A stretch of 64,000 bases of DNA from Sediminihabitans luteus (lineage in GTDB: Bacteria; Actinomycetota; Actinomycetes; Actinomycetales; Cellulomonadaceae), in assembly GCF_002797595.1 (NCBI RefSeq), contig NZ_PGFE01000003.1, positions 1 through 64,000 of the forward strand. The letters are read 5' to 3'. Numbering within the stretch: position 1 is the first letter of the stretch; the number at the start of each line of letters is the position of its first letter. The position numbers and the translations under genes were made by a program. Of the stretch, positions 17,655-26,334 are shown piece after piece. A model generated the notes under the pieces. The model searched no databases and was not told the DNA's origin. It saw only the letters and a list, made by a program, of their open reading frames with translations.

Positions 17655-18128
17655 ATGAATCGCGTCTTCAGGGGCTTCCGGGAGTTCATCGTCCGCGGCA
17701 ACGCCGTCGACCTCGCCGTCGGCGTCGTCATCGGTGCGGCGTTCAGCGAGGTCGTGACGTCGATCGTCACGGGGGTGCTCAACCCGCTCATCGCCGCGAT
17801 CTTCGGCGAGACCGACCTCAGCGGCGTCTGGAACGTCACGATCCGCACGTTCGAGGACGGCTCGGACCCGGCGGTCATCTCGTTCGGGCTGGTGCTCAAC
17901 GCGCTGCTGCAGTTCCTGCTCGTCGCCGCCGCGATCTACTTCGCGATCGTGCTGCCCATGAACGCGCTCGCCGAACGCCGGGCGCGCCGCAAGGCCGAGG
18001 TCGAGGGCGACACCGAGAAGGAGTCCGCGCTCTCGGACGAGGTCGTCGCCCTGCACGAGATCCGCGACCTGCTCGCCGCCGGAGGACTCAGCGGCGGCAG
18101 CGAGCTGCCGGTCACGCCCCGACACTGA
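17655..18128 (+). CDS. mscL: Large-conductance mechanosensitive channel
   Basis: A 157-residue inner-membrane channel that opens under extreme turgor. The N-terminal MNRVFRGFREFIVRGNAVDLA amphipathic helix leads into TM1 (VGVVIGAAFSEVVTSIVTGVLNP). TM2 is SFGLVLNALLQFLLVAAAIYFAIVLPMN, and a charged C-terminal bundle follows. Length and motifs are normal apart from a ~15-residue C-terminal extension. No Shine-Dalgarno is obvious; 13 nt after the SAF gene suggests co-transcription. Confidence 0.95.
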   Translation: MNRVFRGFREFIVRGNAVDLAVGVVIGAAFSEVVTSIVTGVLNPLIAAIFGETDLSGVWNVTIRTFEDGSDPAVISFGLVLNALLQFLLVAAAIYFAIVLPMNALAERRARRKAEVEGDTEKESALSDEVVALHEIRDLLAAGGLSGGSELPVTPRH

Positions 18129-18247
18129 CTCGCCGGCACCACGCCACCGTCGGAGCTGCTCGCCGCTGCGCTGACAGTCCGTGGCACCCGCTCGACGCAG
18201 CGCTGAGGGCCCGTCGAACCGGCTCGACGCCGCACTGACGCGCCGAT

Positions 18248-18291
18248 GCACCGGCGCCGGTGCGTTGAGTCACTATCCGGTGCGTGAGTCA
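18248..18291. repeat. 16-bp palindrome plus direct repeat between convergent genes
   Basis: GCACCGGCGCCGGTGC (18248-18263) is a perfect palindrome. A GGTGCGT-(T)GAGTCAC element follows twice (18259-18273 and 18278-18291). The pair lies in the 174-nt gap between mscL and the convergent small gene and may act as a terminator. Confidence 0.45.
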
Positions 18292-18302
18292 CGAGTGCCG
18301 GC

Positions 18303-18536
18303 TCACCAGTGCGGCGGGACGTCCCGACGCAGTCGCTCGTCGTTCGCGTCGTCCGGCCGCAGGTCGTCCGTCTCGTCGTCGCTCGCCCCGGGAACGGGCG
18401 CCTGCTCGGTCCCCGGACGCACGACCCGGCGGCGCCGACGGCGCGGAGCGCCCGTGCCGGGATCTCCCGGACCGCTATCTCCTGGACTGCTCGACGACCC
18501 CCGATCGTCGACCCCGCCCTGGCTCCCGGCCGTCAC
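18303..18536 (-). CDS. Small conserved-looking protein ending in PPHW
   Basis: A 77-residue protein. The first half is Ser/Gly/Pro-rich, then an RRRRRR cluster and an acidic segment lead to the C-terminal DERLRRDVPPHW. The GTG start overlaps the stop of the helicase-like gene (GTGA), so it is translationally coupled to it. Small actinobacterial proteins ending in PPHW or PPHWG are familiar, with no assigned function. Basic-then-acidic low-complexity composition suggests disorder with a short docking motif at the end. The overlap and the distinctive end argue that it is real. Confidence 0.6.
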   Translation of the reverse strand: MTAGSQGGVDDRGSSSSPGDSGPGDPGTGAPRRRRRRVVRPGTEQAPVPGASDDETDDLRPDDANDERLRRDVPPHW

Positions 18537-21500
18537 GCCTGGACCTCGACGTCCGTCCCGTCGGCCGGACGCTCGACGCCGGACGCCTCGACGCCGGACG
18601 CCTCGACGCCGGACGCCTCGACGGTCACGCCGTCGGCCGCGGGGGCCTCGTCCGTCGCTCCTCCGACCACGGCGTCCTCGGCCGGGTGGGCGTCGACCAC
18701 GGCGTTCTCGACCACTTCGCCGTCGGCCTCGAAACCATCGACCGGAGCAGTGCCGACCGGAGTGCTGTCGACCAGCGGCGCGTCGGCAGGGCGCGGATCG
18801 ACCGAGGCCTCGTCGACCGCCGTGTCGTCGACCGCGGTGTCGTCGATCACCGCGGGCACGTCGGCCGCCGCCGGGGTCGTCGGCATGCCGCGACGCCCGG
18901 GCACGCGGGCGTCGCGTGCGGCCTCGACGGCACGGCGCACGCGCTCGGCCTCCTTGACCGGGTCGAGGAACGCCGCCGCGGACCACACCTGCACGACGCT
19001 CCACCCGAGGCGTTCGAGCCGCTCGGCGACCTGGCGGTCGCGGACCCGGACGCTCGGCTCCGCGACGTACGCGGCGTCGTCGGTGAGCACCGCGACGAGC
19101 AGCTCGCCCGGCACGTCGGGGTGCCCGACCACGAGCGGGACGCGCTGACCGTCGTCGACCCCGTAGTCGGTCTCGACCACGAGGCCGGCGCGCCACAGGC
19201 GCTCGGCGAGGTCGACCACGAGCCGGTCCGGCCCCACGGCGGTGTCGACGCCGTTGCCGATCTCGAGCTGGTCGGCGAGCCCGTCGCGCGCGGCGGCGAG
19301 GTCGAGCACCTCGCGCAGCAGCTGCGGCCCCTTGCCGCGGAGCCGCTCGGGGTCGAGGTCGCTCCCCTCGAAGCACGTCACGAGGCGCAGCCGACGACGC
19401 GCGGCGGTGAGGGCCGCGAGCAGCACGGCGTCGCCCCCGGCCTCGCTCACCACGCCGAACCGGTGCAGCACGCGGCCGTGCGGGGTGCGGCCGAGACCGA
19501 GGGAGAGCACGACGGTGTCGCGCTCGAGCCCCGCGGTGTCGGGCAGCTCGGCCACGACGACGGGCTCGGGCCGCGAGCCCGCGAAGAACGGGGCGAGGGC
19601 GGGGTTGCGCCGCACCTCGCCGAGCAACGCCTCACGGATCCGCTCGGCGTGCGCGGCGGTGCCGGCCACGATCGCGTAGGACTCGTCCGGGCGCGTCAGA
19701 GCGTGCTCGATCGTGACCTCGACGACCCGGTCGACCTCGGCCTGCGTGCTCTCGACCGTGCCCGTGCGGGGGTCGGGCATGCCGCGCCCGTCCACGAGGT
19801 CGCGGTGCAGCAGCGCGTCGGGGCGGGGCACGGGGGCGGGGGCCATGACGCCCTCGTAGCCGTGCTGGATCAGGAACCGCGTGAGACCGAGGTCGCGGCG
19901 CGACGGCGCGGGGTCGAGCCGCACGGTGGGCAGCACGTCCGAGAGCTCGGCGACGGCGCTGCCCGAGGCGGTGCGCGGGTCGGCGACCACGACGACCTGG
20001 CGGGCGCGCGCGAGCGCGGGGATCAGTTGCTCGACGGGCGTGTGCTGCGGCGCGTCGAGCACGAGCAGGTCGACCGTGCGGGTCGTCGGCGCGAGGTGCG
20101 GCACGAGCGTGGGCGTCGAGACGGTCACGGGACGCAGTCGCCGCACGACCCGCGGGTACCGCTCGACGGTCTCGCGCACGCTCACGAGGCGGCCCTCGAT
20201 GAGCTCGGTGAAGAGCTGCTCGGCCTCCTCGCGGTGCTCGCGCATCGCCTCCCCGAGGTGCGAGCGCACCGCGGCGCGCACAGGACCGGCGAGGGCCTCG
20301 ACGTGCCGGCGGTCGAGCTCGCGGAAGCGGCCGGCGAGCGCGTCGAGTCCGGTGCTGTCCTGGCCCGCGAGCGCGCGGTCCTGGCCGAGGATCTGCTCGA
20401 ACACCGAGCTCCACCAGGCGAGCTCGAGCTCGACCCCGACCATGTCCTTGCCGACCCGACGCGCACCGAGGTCGTCGACGAGAGCTCCGAGCCCGGCGTC
20501 GTGCAGCGAGCGCAGGGTCGCGGTCCGGTGCGGCAGCGTCGTCAGCGCGGCCTCGTCGGCGGCCAGCGCGGCGAGGCGCTCGCCGAGCTCCTCGAGCGGC
20601 AGGTCCAGGGGGTCGGTCGCGAAGCCTGCGGTCCCGGCGAGCACGGGCGCGAGGTCCTCGAGGTCGATCCGCACGGCCTCGGCGGTGTCCTCGATGCTCG
20701 CGAGCCCGGTCGGCAGCACGGGCCACCCGCCGCGCGGGCAGTGCCGGCGCCAGACGGTGCGCTGCTCGGCGACCTGCACGAGCGCGGCGTGCAGGTCGGG
20801 CACGCGCACGCCGGGGCGCAGCATGTCCTTGGCCTGCTTGCGCAGGCGTCGACGCTGGGCCCAGCTGAGCTCGACGCCGTGGTCGGCGCGCCACTGGCGG
20901 GTCGCGGTCGCGTTGACGAGGTCGTCCGCGGCCCGCTCGAACACCTCGGGCAGGAACACGTCGAGCGTTCCGCGCATGCCGGCGAGCATCGTGAGCTGGG
21001 TGCTCCAGGTGCGCACGGTCGGGGCGGTGTCGAGGCCGGTCGTGCGGGAGACCTCCGCGACCTGGGCGCGCAGCTGCGGCAGGGTCTGGTCGACGAGCCG
21101 CGTGACCCGCAGGAGCGCGTTGCCGGCGGCGACCTCGGTCGTGAGGTCGGCGCCCGCCCAGGGGGTGGTGCGGGCGGCGTCGTCGAAGGCGCCGAGCTCG
21201 GCGGCGCGTTCGAGCCGCCCGGCGAGCTCGGCCCGCCGCTCGCCCGAGATCGAGTGGACGACGGCGGGTTCGAGGCGCACCTGCGTCGCGGGGGCGTCGC
21301 GCTCGGACGTGAGCCGCGCGAGGGCCTGCAGCGCGTCGTAGGCGCTCACGCCCCAGGGCTCGCGGCGCAGGTGCAGCGCGTCGATGTACGCGGTGAGTCG
21401 GCTGCGCGCGCCGAGGAGCGCGTCGAGGTCCTGCTCGGCCTCGGGCGTGCGCCCCTGCTCGGGCGCGCTCGCCATCGCGGCGAGCAGCCGGTTGGCGACG

Positions 21501-22894
21501 TCGGTGCGCCACGTGGGCGTCGCGGGCACGTCGAGCACGAGGTCGTCGAGCCCGAGGGTGCGCAGTCGTGCGAGCAGCGCGTCGGCCGAGCGCCGGTGGC
21601 CCGGCACGTAGAGGACGCTGCGGCCGCTGGCCGCGGCCTCGGCGACGACGGCCGCGACGGTACCGGCGACGTCCGAGCCGGCGGGGGCGTCGACGAACAG
21701 GTGCCCGCCCGCCGCGAGCGCGTCGAGCACGTGCCGCTGCGACTGGTCGAGGTCGCCCGCACCGCGCTCGGCCGTGGGGTCGACGTCGCCGGTCGCCGCG
21801 GCCCGCACCGGCTGGAGCGTGCTGCGCGTGGCCTCGGCCGATCCCGCGACCGCCGCGACGACCTCGTGCCGCCCGAGCGAGACCGCGAGCTCGTCGAGGT
21901 CCTCGACGAGCGCCTGCCCGGGGTGCACGAACGCCCCGACGAGGAGCCTGCGCCCGAGCTCGAAGCCTTCGAGGACGGCGTCGCCGAGGTCGGCGAGCCG
22001 CCCCAGTGCGTCCTCGGGCTCGAACCCGTAGGCCGTGAACGTGCTGCGCGCGAGCGCGACCGGGTCGAGCAGCGCGCCGTGGGCGCGCAACGTGCGGGCG
22101 AGCAGCGGGTTGATCTCGACGGTGGGCTCGAGCACGAGCTCGTAGTCCGTCTCGCCGTCGCCGAGCGGCGTGACGGTGATGGGCCGCAGCAGCACGGGGG
22201 CGCGCACGGTCCGGGGGCCGACGGCGGTCCCGGCGTCCTCGGCGGGCGCGTCCGTGGCGACGTCCGGTGCGTCCGGGGCGTCCGTGGGCGGCGCCACCCG
22301 CGTCGCGACCTCGTGCCCCGGGTCGTCGGCATCGACCGACGCGTCGCCCTGGTGCTCGAGCGTGACGATCGCGCCGCCGTCGCTCGTGCGGCGGCCCGCT
22401 CCCCGCGTGACCCGGGCCAGGGCCACGACGTCGTCGTCCTCGACGAGGGTGTCGACCGACTCCCAGGTCGCGACGCCGATCGCGAGGTACGTCGCGGGGA
22501 CGCCGTAGCGCTGGCCGAACTCCTGCGACCGTGCGGCGACCGCGCGGGCACGCCGTCGGGCCGACGGCAGCGCGCCGCCGACCTCGCGGAAGATGTTGGA
22601 CAACCGCGTCGGCCGGCCCGCGAAGAGCTGGGCCACGCCCGAGGGGTGGGCGCCGGTGAGGTCGACGACGGCGTCGCCCAGCAGGTCGACGTCGGCGAGG
22701 GACGACCCGCCGGACAGGTCGACGAGGGCTGCGCGCCACGCCTCGACGGCGCTGCGCACGAGGTCGTCGTCGGTGGGGTTGGGGACGAGCGTGGGTCGCT
22801 GCGGCGCGGGCTCCTGCGCCTCGCCCGGGCGACCTGCCGCTCGTGCGAGCTCCGCCAGCGTCCTGGCTCCTGGGATCGGTCGGGCTGAGTTCAC
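18533..22894 (-). CDS. Giant SF1-helicase-like protein with degenerate motor and nuclease motifs
   Basis: 1453 residues in one frame. The plan follows DUF4011/AAA_11/AAA_12 helicases with a C-terminal MTES_1575-type restriction-endonuclease fold. Each key motif is altered: the Walker A position (~401-412) reads VDAPAGSDVAGT, lacking GK[ST]; Walker B (~942-950) reads DLLVLDAPQ instead of an Asp-Glu pair; motif VI (~1159-1167) reads LAALTAARR, lacking TRA. In the nuclease fold (~1225-1325) VPLVV and AVLTDDAAY replace the catalytic Asp and Glu, while RDRQVAERLERLGWSVVQVWS is kept. The last ~120 residues are acidic with DDTAV and VEASG repeats. GTG start, TAGCGT six bases upstream. Probably a scaffold or nucleic-acid-binding pseudoenzyme. 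Confidence 0.8.
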   Translation of the reverse strand: MNSARPIPGARTLAELARAAGRPGEAQEPAPQRPTLVPNPTDDDLVRSAVEAWRAALVDLSGGSSLADVDLLGDAVVDLTGAHPSGVAQLFAGRPTRLSNIFREVGGALPSARRRARAVAARSQEFGQRYGVPATYLAIGVATWESVDTLVEDDDVVALARVTRGAGRRTSDGGAIVTLEHQGDASVDADDPGHEVATRVAPPTDAPDAPDVATDAPAEDAGTAVGPRTVRAPVLLRPITVTPLGDGETDYELVLEPTVEINPLLARTLRAHGALLDPVALARSTFTAYGFEPEDALGRLADLGDAVLEGFELGRRLLVGAFVHPGQALVEDLDELAVSLGRHEVVAAVAGSAEATRSTLQPVRAAATGDVDPTAERGAGDLDQSQRHVLDALAAGGHLFVDAPAGSDVAGTVAAVVAEAAASGRSVLYVPGHRRSADALLARLRTLGLDDLVLDVPATPTWRTDVANRLLAAMASAPEQGRTPEAEQDLDALLGARSRLTAYIDALHLRREPWGVSAYDALQALARLTSERDAPATQVRLEPAVVHSISGERRAELAGRLERAAELGAFDDAARTTPWAGADLTTEVAAGNALLRVTRLVDQTLPQLRAQVAEVSRTTGLDTAPTVRTWSTQLTMLAGMRGTLDVFLPEVFERAADDLVNATATRQWRADHGVELSWAQRRRLRKQAKDMLRPGVRVPDLHAALVQVAEQRTVWRRHCPRGGWPVLPTGLASIEDTAEAVRIDLEDLAPVLAGTAGFATDPLDLPLEELGERLAALAADEAALTTLPHRTATLRSLHDAGLGALVDDLGARRVGKDMVGVELELAWWSSVFEQILGQDRALAGQDSTGLDALAGRFRELDRRHVEALAGPVRAAVRSHLGEAMREHREEAEQLFTELIEGRLVSVRETVERYPRVVRRLRPVTVSTPTLVPHLAPTTRTVDLLVLDAPQHTPVEQLIPALARARQVVVVADPRTASGSAVAELSDVLPTVRLDPAPSRRDLGLTRFLIQHGYEGVMAPAPVPRPDALLHRDLVDGRGMPDPRTGTVESTQAEVDRVVEVTIEHALTRPDESYAIVAGTAAHAERIREALLGEVRRNPALAPFFAGSRPEPVVVAELPDTAGLERDTVVLSLGLGRTPHGRVLHRFGVVSEAGGDAVLLAALTAARRRLRLVTCFEGSDLDPERLRGKGPQLLREVLDLAAARDGLADQLEIGNGVDTAVGPDRLVVDLAERLWRAGLVVETDYGVDDGQRVPLVVGHPDVPGELLVAVLTDDAAYVAEPSVRVRDRQVAERLERLGWSVVQVWSAAAFLDPVKEAERVRRAVEAARDARVPGRRGMPTTPAAADVPAVIDDTAVDDTAVDEASVDPRPADAPLVDSTPVGTAPVDGFEADGEVVENAVVDAHPAEDAVVGGATDEAPAADGVTVEASGVEASGVEASGVERPADGTDVEVQA
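18572..18616. repeat. 15-bp in-gene tandem repeat encoding VEASG
   Basis: Three identical 15-base units (CTCGACGCCGGACGC) begin at 18572, 18587 and 18602, with a partial fourth. On the minus strand they encode VEASG three times near the C-terminus of the helicase-like protein. In-frame length suggests copy number can vary without breaking the gene. Confidence 0.85.
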
Positions 22895-22998
22895 CCTCGC
22901 ACGCTAGCCGTGCCGCGGTGAGGTTCCGGGACAGGCACGCCGCAGAGGCGGACGTTCGCGCGGGTCGGACGGCGCGTGGCCGGGTCCGGACATGAAAA

Positions 22999-23039
22999 GA
23001 CGGCACGTACCGCGCAGGGGGCAGGCGGTACGTGCCGTC
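22999..23039 (-). terminator. Strong hairpin with U-tract on minus strand
   Basis: Perfect 15-bp arms (22999-23013 and 23025-23039) with an 11-base loop. On the minus strand the stem is followed by TTTTCATG, so it fits an intrinsic terminator for RNA coming from tRNA-Arg or from a promoter just upstream. It lies before the promoter of the helicase-like gene and would insulate it. Confidence 0.7.
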
Positions 23040-23046
23040 ATGCAGA

Positions 23047-23076
23047 ACTATGACAGGTTTCAACCGTCGCCGTCAA
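23047..23076 (-). promoter_or_regulatory. Possible minus-strand sigma-70-type promoter
   Basis: TTGACG (23071-23076, read on minus) and CATAGT (23047-23052) are separated by 18 bp. Transcription would begin near 23040, at the base of the hairpin, giving an RNA of only about 45-50 nt that is nearly all stem-loop. It could also be a chance match. Confidence 0.3.
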
Positions 23077-23324
23077 ATAGTGGGGCCGGCGAATTCGTGA
23101 CACCGGGTGAAACGGCGGAATCTCGCGCGAAACAACGGCTGGACACCTGTCCAGGACACCTGTCGGACTAATGTCGACACGCACAGGTGGCGCTCAGGAT
23201 GGCATCGCTCCCAGCAGCGGAGGCTGCCCGGCCTGGTGATCAGTGGACGACGTCGCGCCACGCAGCGCACCCGGGCGGGGGCGCCGACCGGACCGACGTG
23301 GTCAGGGTGCGTGTCGAGCGGACG

Positions 23325-23397
23325 TGCGCCTGGGCAGATTCGAACTGCCGACACCCGCTTTAGGAGAGCGGTGCTCTATCCCCTGAGCTACAGGCGC
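23325..23397 (-). tRNA. tRNA-Arg (anticodon CCT)
   Basis: A 73-nt cloverleaf on the minus strand. The acceptor GCGCCTG pairs with CAGGCGC. The anticodon arm is CCGCT-CTCCTAA-AGCGG, giving CCT for the rare codon AGG. The T arm contains GTTCGAATC. The discriminator is A and CCA is not encoded. tRNA-Arg(CCT) is a frequent integration site for mobile elements, but no integrase or repeated 3' end is seen here. Confidence 0.95.
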
Positions 23398-23593
23398 GCG
23401 GGCCGGGGCCCACGGGACCCGAGACGGGTCGGCGCACAGCCTACCGGGTCGGCGGCCGTGCGCCGGCCCCGCGCCCCCGGTCCGGCGGGGACCGGGCCGC
23501 GGAGCCCTGCGCCCAGCCGCCCGCCGCACACCCATCCCCCGGGCGTCGCCGGGCGTTCATCCCCGGTTCGGGTGCGCTGCCTAGCCTGCCCGG

Positions 23594-24868
23594 ATGACCA
23601 CCCTGCGGGCCGAGCCCGAGCCGACCCACCCGGGGACGACGCCTGCCGACGACCTGCCCACCGCCGACCCGGCAGCCGACGCCCTGCCGACCACCGACCT
23701 GCCGACCACCGACCATCGGGCCACCGACCAGCGGGCCGAGCACGCCTCCCCTCCGCCCGCGAGCGCCGTGCCCACGGGCCCGGCGGGTCGCCTGCGAGCG
23801 CTCGACGGCCTCCGCTTCGCCGCCGCGGCCGCCGTGGTCGCCTACCACTTCACGGGGAACCCGAGCACGGCGTGGGGCACCCCCGGTGACCAGGTCTTCC
23901 CGACGCTCAACGAGGTCACGCGTTACGGCTACCTCGGGGTCGAGGTCTTCTTCGTCGTCAGCGGGTTCGTCATCACGATGTCGGCACTCGGGCGCGACGT
24001 CCCGGACTTCGTCGCGTCACGCGTCTCGCGCCTCTTCCCCGCCTACTGGGCGGCGGTGGTCCTGACCGCAGTGCTCCAGGCGTTCTGGCACGGGGGACGG
24101 ACGCCGTCGGCGTCCGACACGCTGCTCAACCTGACCATGGTCCAGCGAGCGTTCGGGGCGCAGGACGTCCAGGGGGCGTTCTGGACCCTGTGGGCCGAGC
24201 TGCGCTTCTACCTGCTGGTCGCGCTGCTCGTGGCCTGGGGTCTCACGCGCGGTCGCCTCGTCGCGTTCGCGGTGCTGTGGCCCCTCACGGGTCAGCTCGC
24301 GGAGACCGCGGGCGCCGACCTCCTGGCGCAGGTGCTCGTCGCGCCGTACGCCCCGTACTTCGCCCTGGGGATCGCGCTGCACCTGCTGCAGCGCGAGCAG
24401 TCGGCGCGGCGCGGCGGACTGACCGTCGCGTGGCTGCTCGTCGCGCTCGAGCTCTCGCTCTGCCTGCGCCACGCGGTGCACGCCGCGCAGGGACGCCCGG
24501 TGAGCCCCGCCGTCGTGGCGGCCGTCGTGCTCGTGGGCGCGGCGCTCGTGTGGGCGTGCACGTCCGGGCCGCTGCGCGACCTGCGCTGGCGCTGGCTGAC
24601 GGCGGCCGGCGCACTCACCTACCCGCTGTACCTGGTCCACACCCAGCTCGGGTTCGCTGTCATCGACCTGCTGCACGCACGTGTGCCCGCGTGGCTCGTC
24701 GTCGTCACGGCCGTCGCCGCGTCGCTCGCCGTCGCGCACGTGCTGCACCGCGTCGTCGAGCGGCCGCTCGCGGCACCGCTGCGGCGCGCGGTCAGCCGTG
24801 GGCTGCGCCTGGGCTGGGACGGCGCCGGTACCGCACGAACCGGTAGCGCGGACCGGCCGTCGACGTGA
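23594..24868 (+). CDS. Acyltransferase-3 family membrane protein (OafA/YrhL type)
   Basis: A 424-residue protein. The first ~65 residues are a cytoplasmic Thr/Asp/Pro-rich tail with repeated LPT[AT]D. The domain then opens with RLRALDGLRFAAAAAVVAYHF, containing the conserved His, followed by YLGVEVFFVVSGFVITMS and RVSRLFPAYW. About ten helices run to the end (YPLYLVHTQLGF, HRVVERPL). Such enzymes O-acylate surface sugars. The target is unknown; the glycopolymer locus is 18 kb away. TAGCCT lies six bases before the ATG (leaderless type). Its 3' end overlaps the convergent dfrA by 77 nt. Confidence 0.88.
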   Translation: MTTLRAEPEPTHPGTTPADDLPTADPAADALPTTDLPTTDHRATDQRAEHASPPPASAVPTGPAGRLRALDGLRFAAAAAVVAYHFTGNPSTAWGTPGDQVFPTLNEVTRYGYLGVEVFFVVSGFVITMSALGRDVPDFVASRVSRLFPAYWAAVVLTAVLQAFWHGGRTPSASDTLLNLTMVQRAFGAQDVQGAFWTLWAELRFYLLVALLVAWGLTRGRLVAFAVLWPLTGQLAETAGADLLAQVLVAPYAPYFALGIALHLLQREQSARRGGLTVAWLLVALELSLCLRHAVHAAQGRPVSPAVVAAVVLVGAALVWACTSGPLRDLRWRWLTAAGALTYPLYLVHTQLGFAVIDLLHARVPAWLVVVTAVAASLAVAHVLHRVVERPLAAPLRRAVSRGLRLGWDGAGTARTGSADRPST

Positions 24869-25394
24869 GCCACTCCCCCGCACTCTCGACCGCCCAGCGC
24901 GCAGGGTCGAGGTCAGGAGCGAACGCGTCGCCCTCGACCTCGAGGTCGATCTCGGTCACCTCGCACACGTCGGCGTCGTCGAGCGCCGCACGGTAGACCT
25001 GCTCGCCGCCCATGACCCAGACCTCGGGCACCGGCGTCCCGTCGGGGGCGTGCGACGCGGTGGCGACGCCCGCGGGCACCGACCCCGCGACGGCGACCGC
25101 GCCGTCGGGCGACGCCCCCTGGCCCGTCGCGCCGGCGTCCGGCGTCCACCCGTGCTGACGCGTCACGACGACGTTGCGCCGCCCGGGCAGCGGACGGAAC
25201 CGGGGTGGGAGCGAGTCCCACGTGAGCCGGCCCATGACGACCGGGTGCCCGGTCGTGATGCGACGGAAGTGGGCGGCGTCCTCGGGCACGTGCCACGGGA
25301 TGCCGTTCGCGACGCCGATCACGGGCCGGCCCGCGGCGTCGCGCGCCTGGGCCCAGACCATGCCGACCACGGGACGGTGCGCGCTCTCGCCCAT
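24792..25394 (-). CDS. folA: Dihydrofolate reductase
   Basis: A 200-residue enzyme that reduces dihydrofolate with NADPH. Visible elements: VGMVWAQARDAAGRPVIGVANGIPWHVPEDAAHFRRIT (substrate loop with the conserved acidic residue), HPVVMGRLTWDSLP, RRNVVVTRQ, and VWVMGGEQVYRAAL. A ~25-residue insertion (residues ~85-110) makes it longer than the usual 160-170. The start overlaps the thyA stop (ATGA), so thymidylate synthesis and folate recycling are translated together. The C-terminal 25 codons overlap the convergent acyltransferase gene. Confidence 0.93.
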   Translation of the reverse strand: MGESAHRPVVGMVWAQARDAAGRPVIGVANGIPWHVPEDAAHFRRITTGHPVVMGRLTWDSLPPRFRPLPGRRNVVVTRQHGWTPDAGATGQGASPDGAVAVAGSVPAGVATASHAPDGTPVPEVWVMGGEQVYRAALDDADVCEVTEIDLEVEGDAFAPDLDPARWAVESAGEWLTSTAGPRYRFVRYRRRPSPGAAHG

Positions 25395-26230
25395 CAGACG
25401 GCGATCGGGGCCTTGATGCCCGGGTGGTGCTGGTAGCCGACCACCTCGACGTCCGCCACCTCGTGGTCGAAGATCGACCCGCGCGGCGCGAGCCGCAGCT
25501 CGGGGTACGGGTACGGGTCGCGCGCGAGCTGCAGGCGGGCCTGGTCGAGGTGGTTCTGGTACAGGTGCACGTCGCCGCCCGTCCACACGAACTCACCGAC
25601 CTCGAGGCCGGTCTGCGCGGCGACCATGTGCGTCAGCAGCGCGTACGACGCGATGTTGAACGGCACGCCGAGGAACAGGTCGGCCGAGCGCTGGTAGAGC
25701 TGGCAGCTCAGGCGGCCGTCCGCGACGTAGAACTGGAAGAGGGCGTGGCACGGCGGCAGCGCCATGTCGTCGACCTCGGCCGGGTTCCACGCGGTCACGA
25801 CGTGCCGGCGCGAGTCCGGGTTCGTGCGGATCTGCTCGACGACCTTCGCGATCTGGTCGATCCCGGCGCCGTCGGGCGTGGGCCATGAGCGCCACTGCAC
25901 GCCGTAGACGGGGCCGAGGTCGCCGTTCTCGTCGGCCCACTCGTCCCAGATCGAGACGCCCTGCTCCTGGAGCCAGCGCACGTTCGAGTCGCCGCGCAGG
26001 AACCAGATCAGCTCGGCCACCACGGAGCGCAGGTGCACGCGCTTGGTCGTGATCAGCGGGAACCCCTGCGACAGGTCGAACCGCATCTGGCGCCCGAACA
26101 CCGACCGCGTGCCCGTCCCGGTGCGGTCGCCCTTGCGCGTGCCGTTGACGAGCACGTCACGCAGGAGGTCCTCGTAGGGAGTCGGCACTGCGGTGGCCTG
26201 GTGCGGAGGGACAGCGGGCGTCGAGACCAT
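25394..26230 (-). CDS. thyA: Thymidylate synthase
   Basis: A 278-residue enzyme that methylates dUMP using 5,10-methylene-THF. [25 protein letters not shown] and [23 protein letters not shown] open the domain. The catalytic Cys is in [16 protein letters not shown], and [18 protein letters not shown] binds dUMP. ATG at 26230 is preferred over the upstream in-frame ATG at 26278 because TAGACT lies seven bases before it, a leaderless promoter, and the domain begins soon after. First gene of a thyA-folA pair. Confidence 0.95.
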   Translation of the reverse strand: MVSTPAVPPHQATAVPTPYEDLLRDVLVNGTRKGDRTGTGTRSVFGRQMRFDLSQGFPLITTKRVHLRSVVAELIWFLRGDSNVRWLQEQGVSIWDEWADENGDLGPVYGVQWRSWPTPDGAGIDQIAKVVEQIRTNPDSRRHVVTAWNPAEVDDMALPPCHALFQFYVADGRLSCQLYQRSADLFLGVPFNIASYALLTHMVAAQTGLEVGEFVWTGGDVHLYQNHLDQARLQLARDPYPYPELRLAPRGSIFDHEVADVEVVGYQHHPGIKAPIAV

Positions 26231-26334
26231 GGCCGCGAGTCTAGACGCAGGGCCACGGCGCATCCCGGGCAGGCGCACCGGGCGGGACGCCCGAGCGGCC
26301 CCCGGGCCGACGCCCGGCCTGGGATGATGGGCGT

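Larger units (their letters stand above)
22907..23324. other. Gene-free region with hairpin, possible promoter and operator repeats
   Basis: About 420 nt with no credible gene; open frames here run through the tRNA or have non-protein-like composition. It is visibly more AT-rich between 23040 and 23180 than its surroundings. It contains a long hairpin at 22999-23039, a possible minus-strand promoter at 23047-23076, and two direct copies of GGACACCTGTC (23141-23151 and 23154-23164), each close to palindromic. TGTCG..CGACA at 23161-23180 adds another dyad. Confidence 0.5.

Noticed and set aside
18533-22894. Active DNA helicase or restriction enzyme
   Set aside because: The ATP-binding and nuclease residues are replaced at every motif I could locate.
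23073-23354. Minus-strand 93-codon frame next to tRNA-Arg
   Set aside because: It starts inside the tRNA gene and its composition is rich in Arg, Cys and His with no recognisable fold.
23325-23397. tRNA-Arg(CCT) as an occupied attachment site
   Set aside because: No integrase, no direct repeat of the tRNA 3' end and no composition shift in flanking genes.
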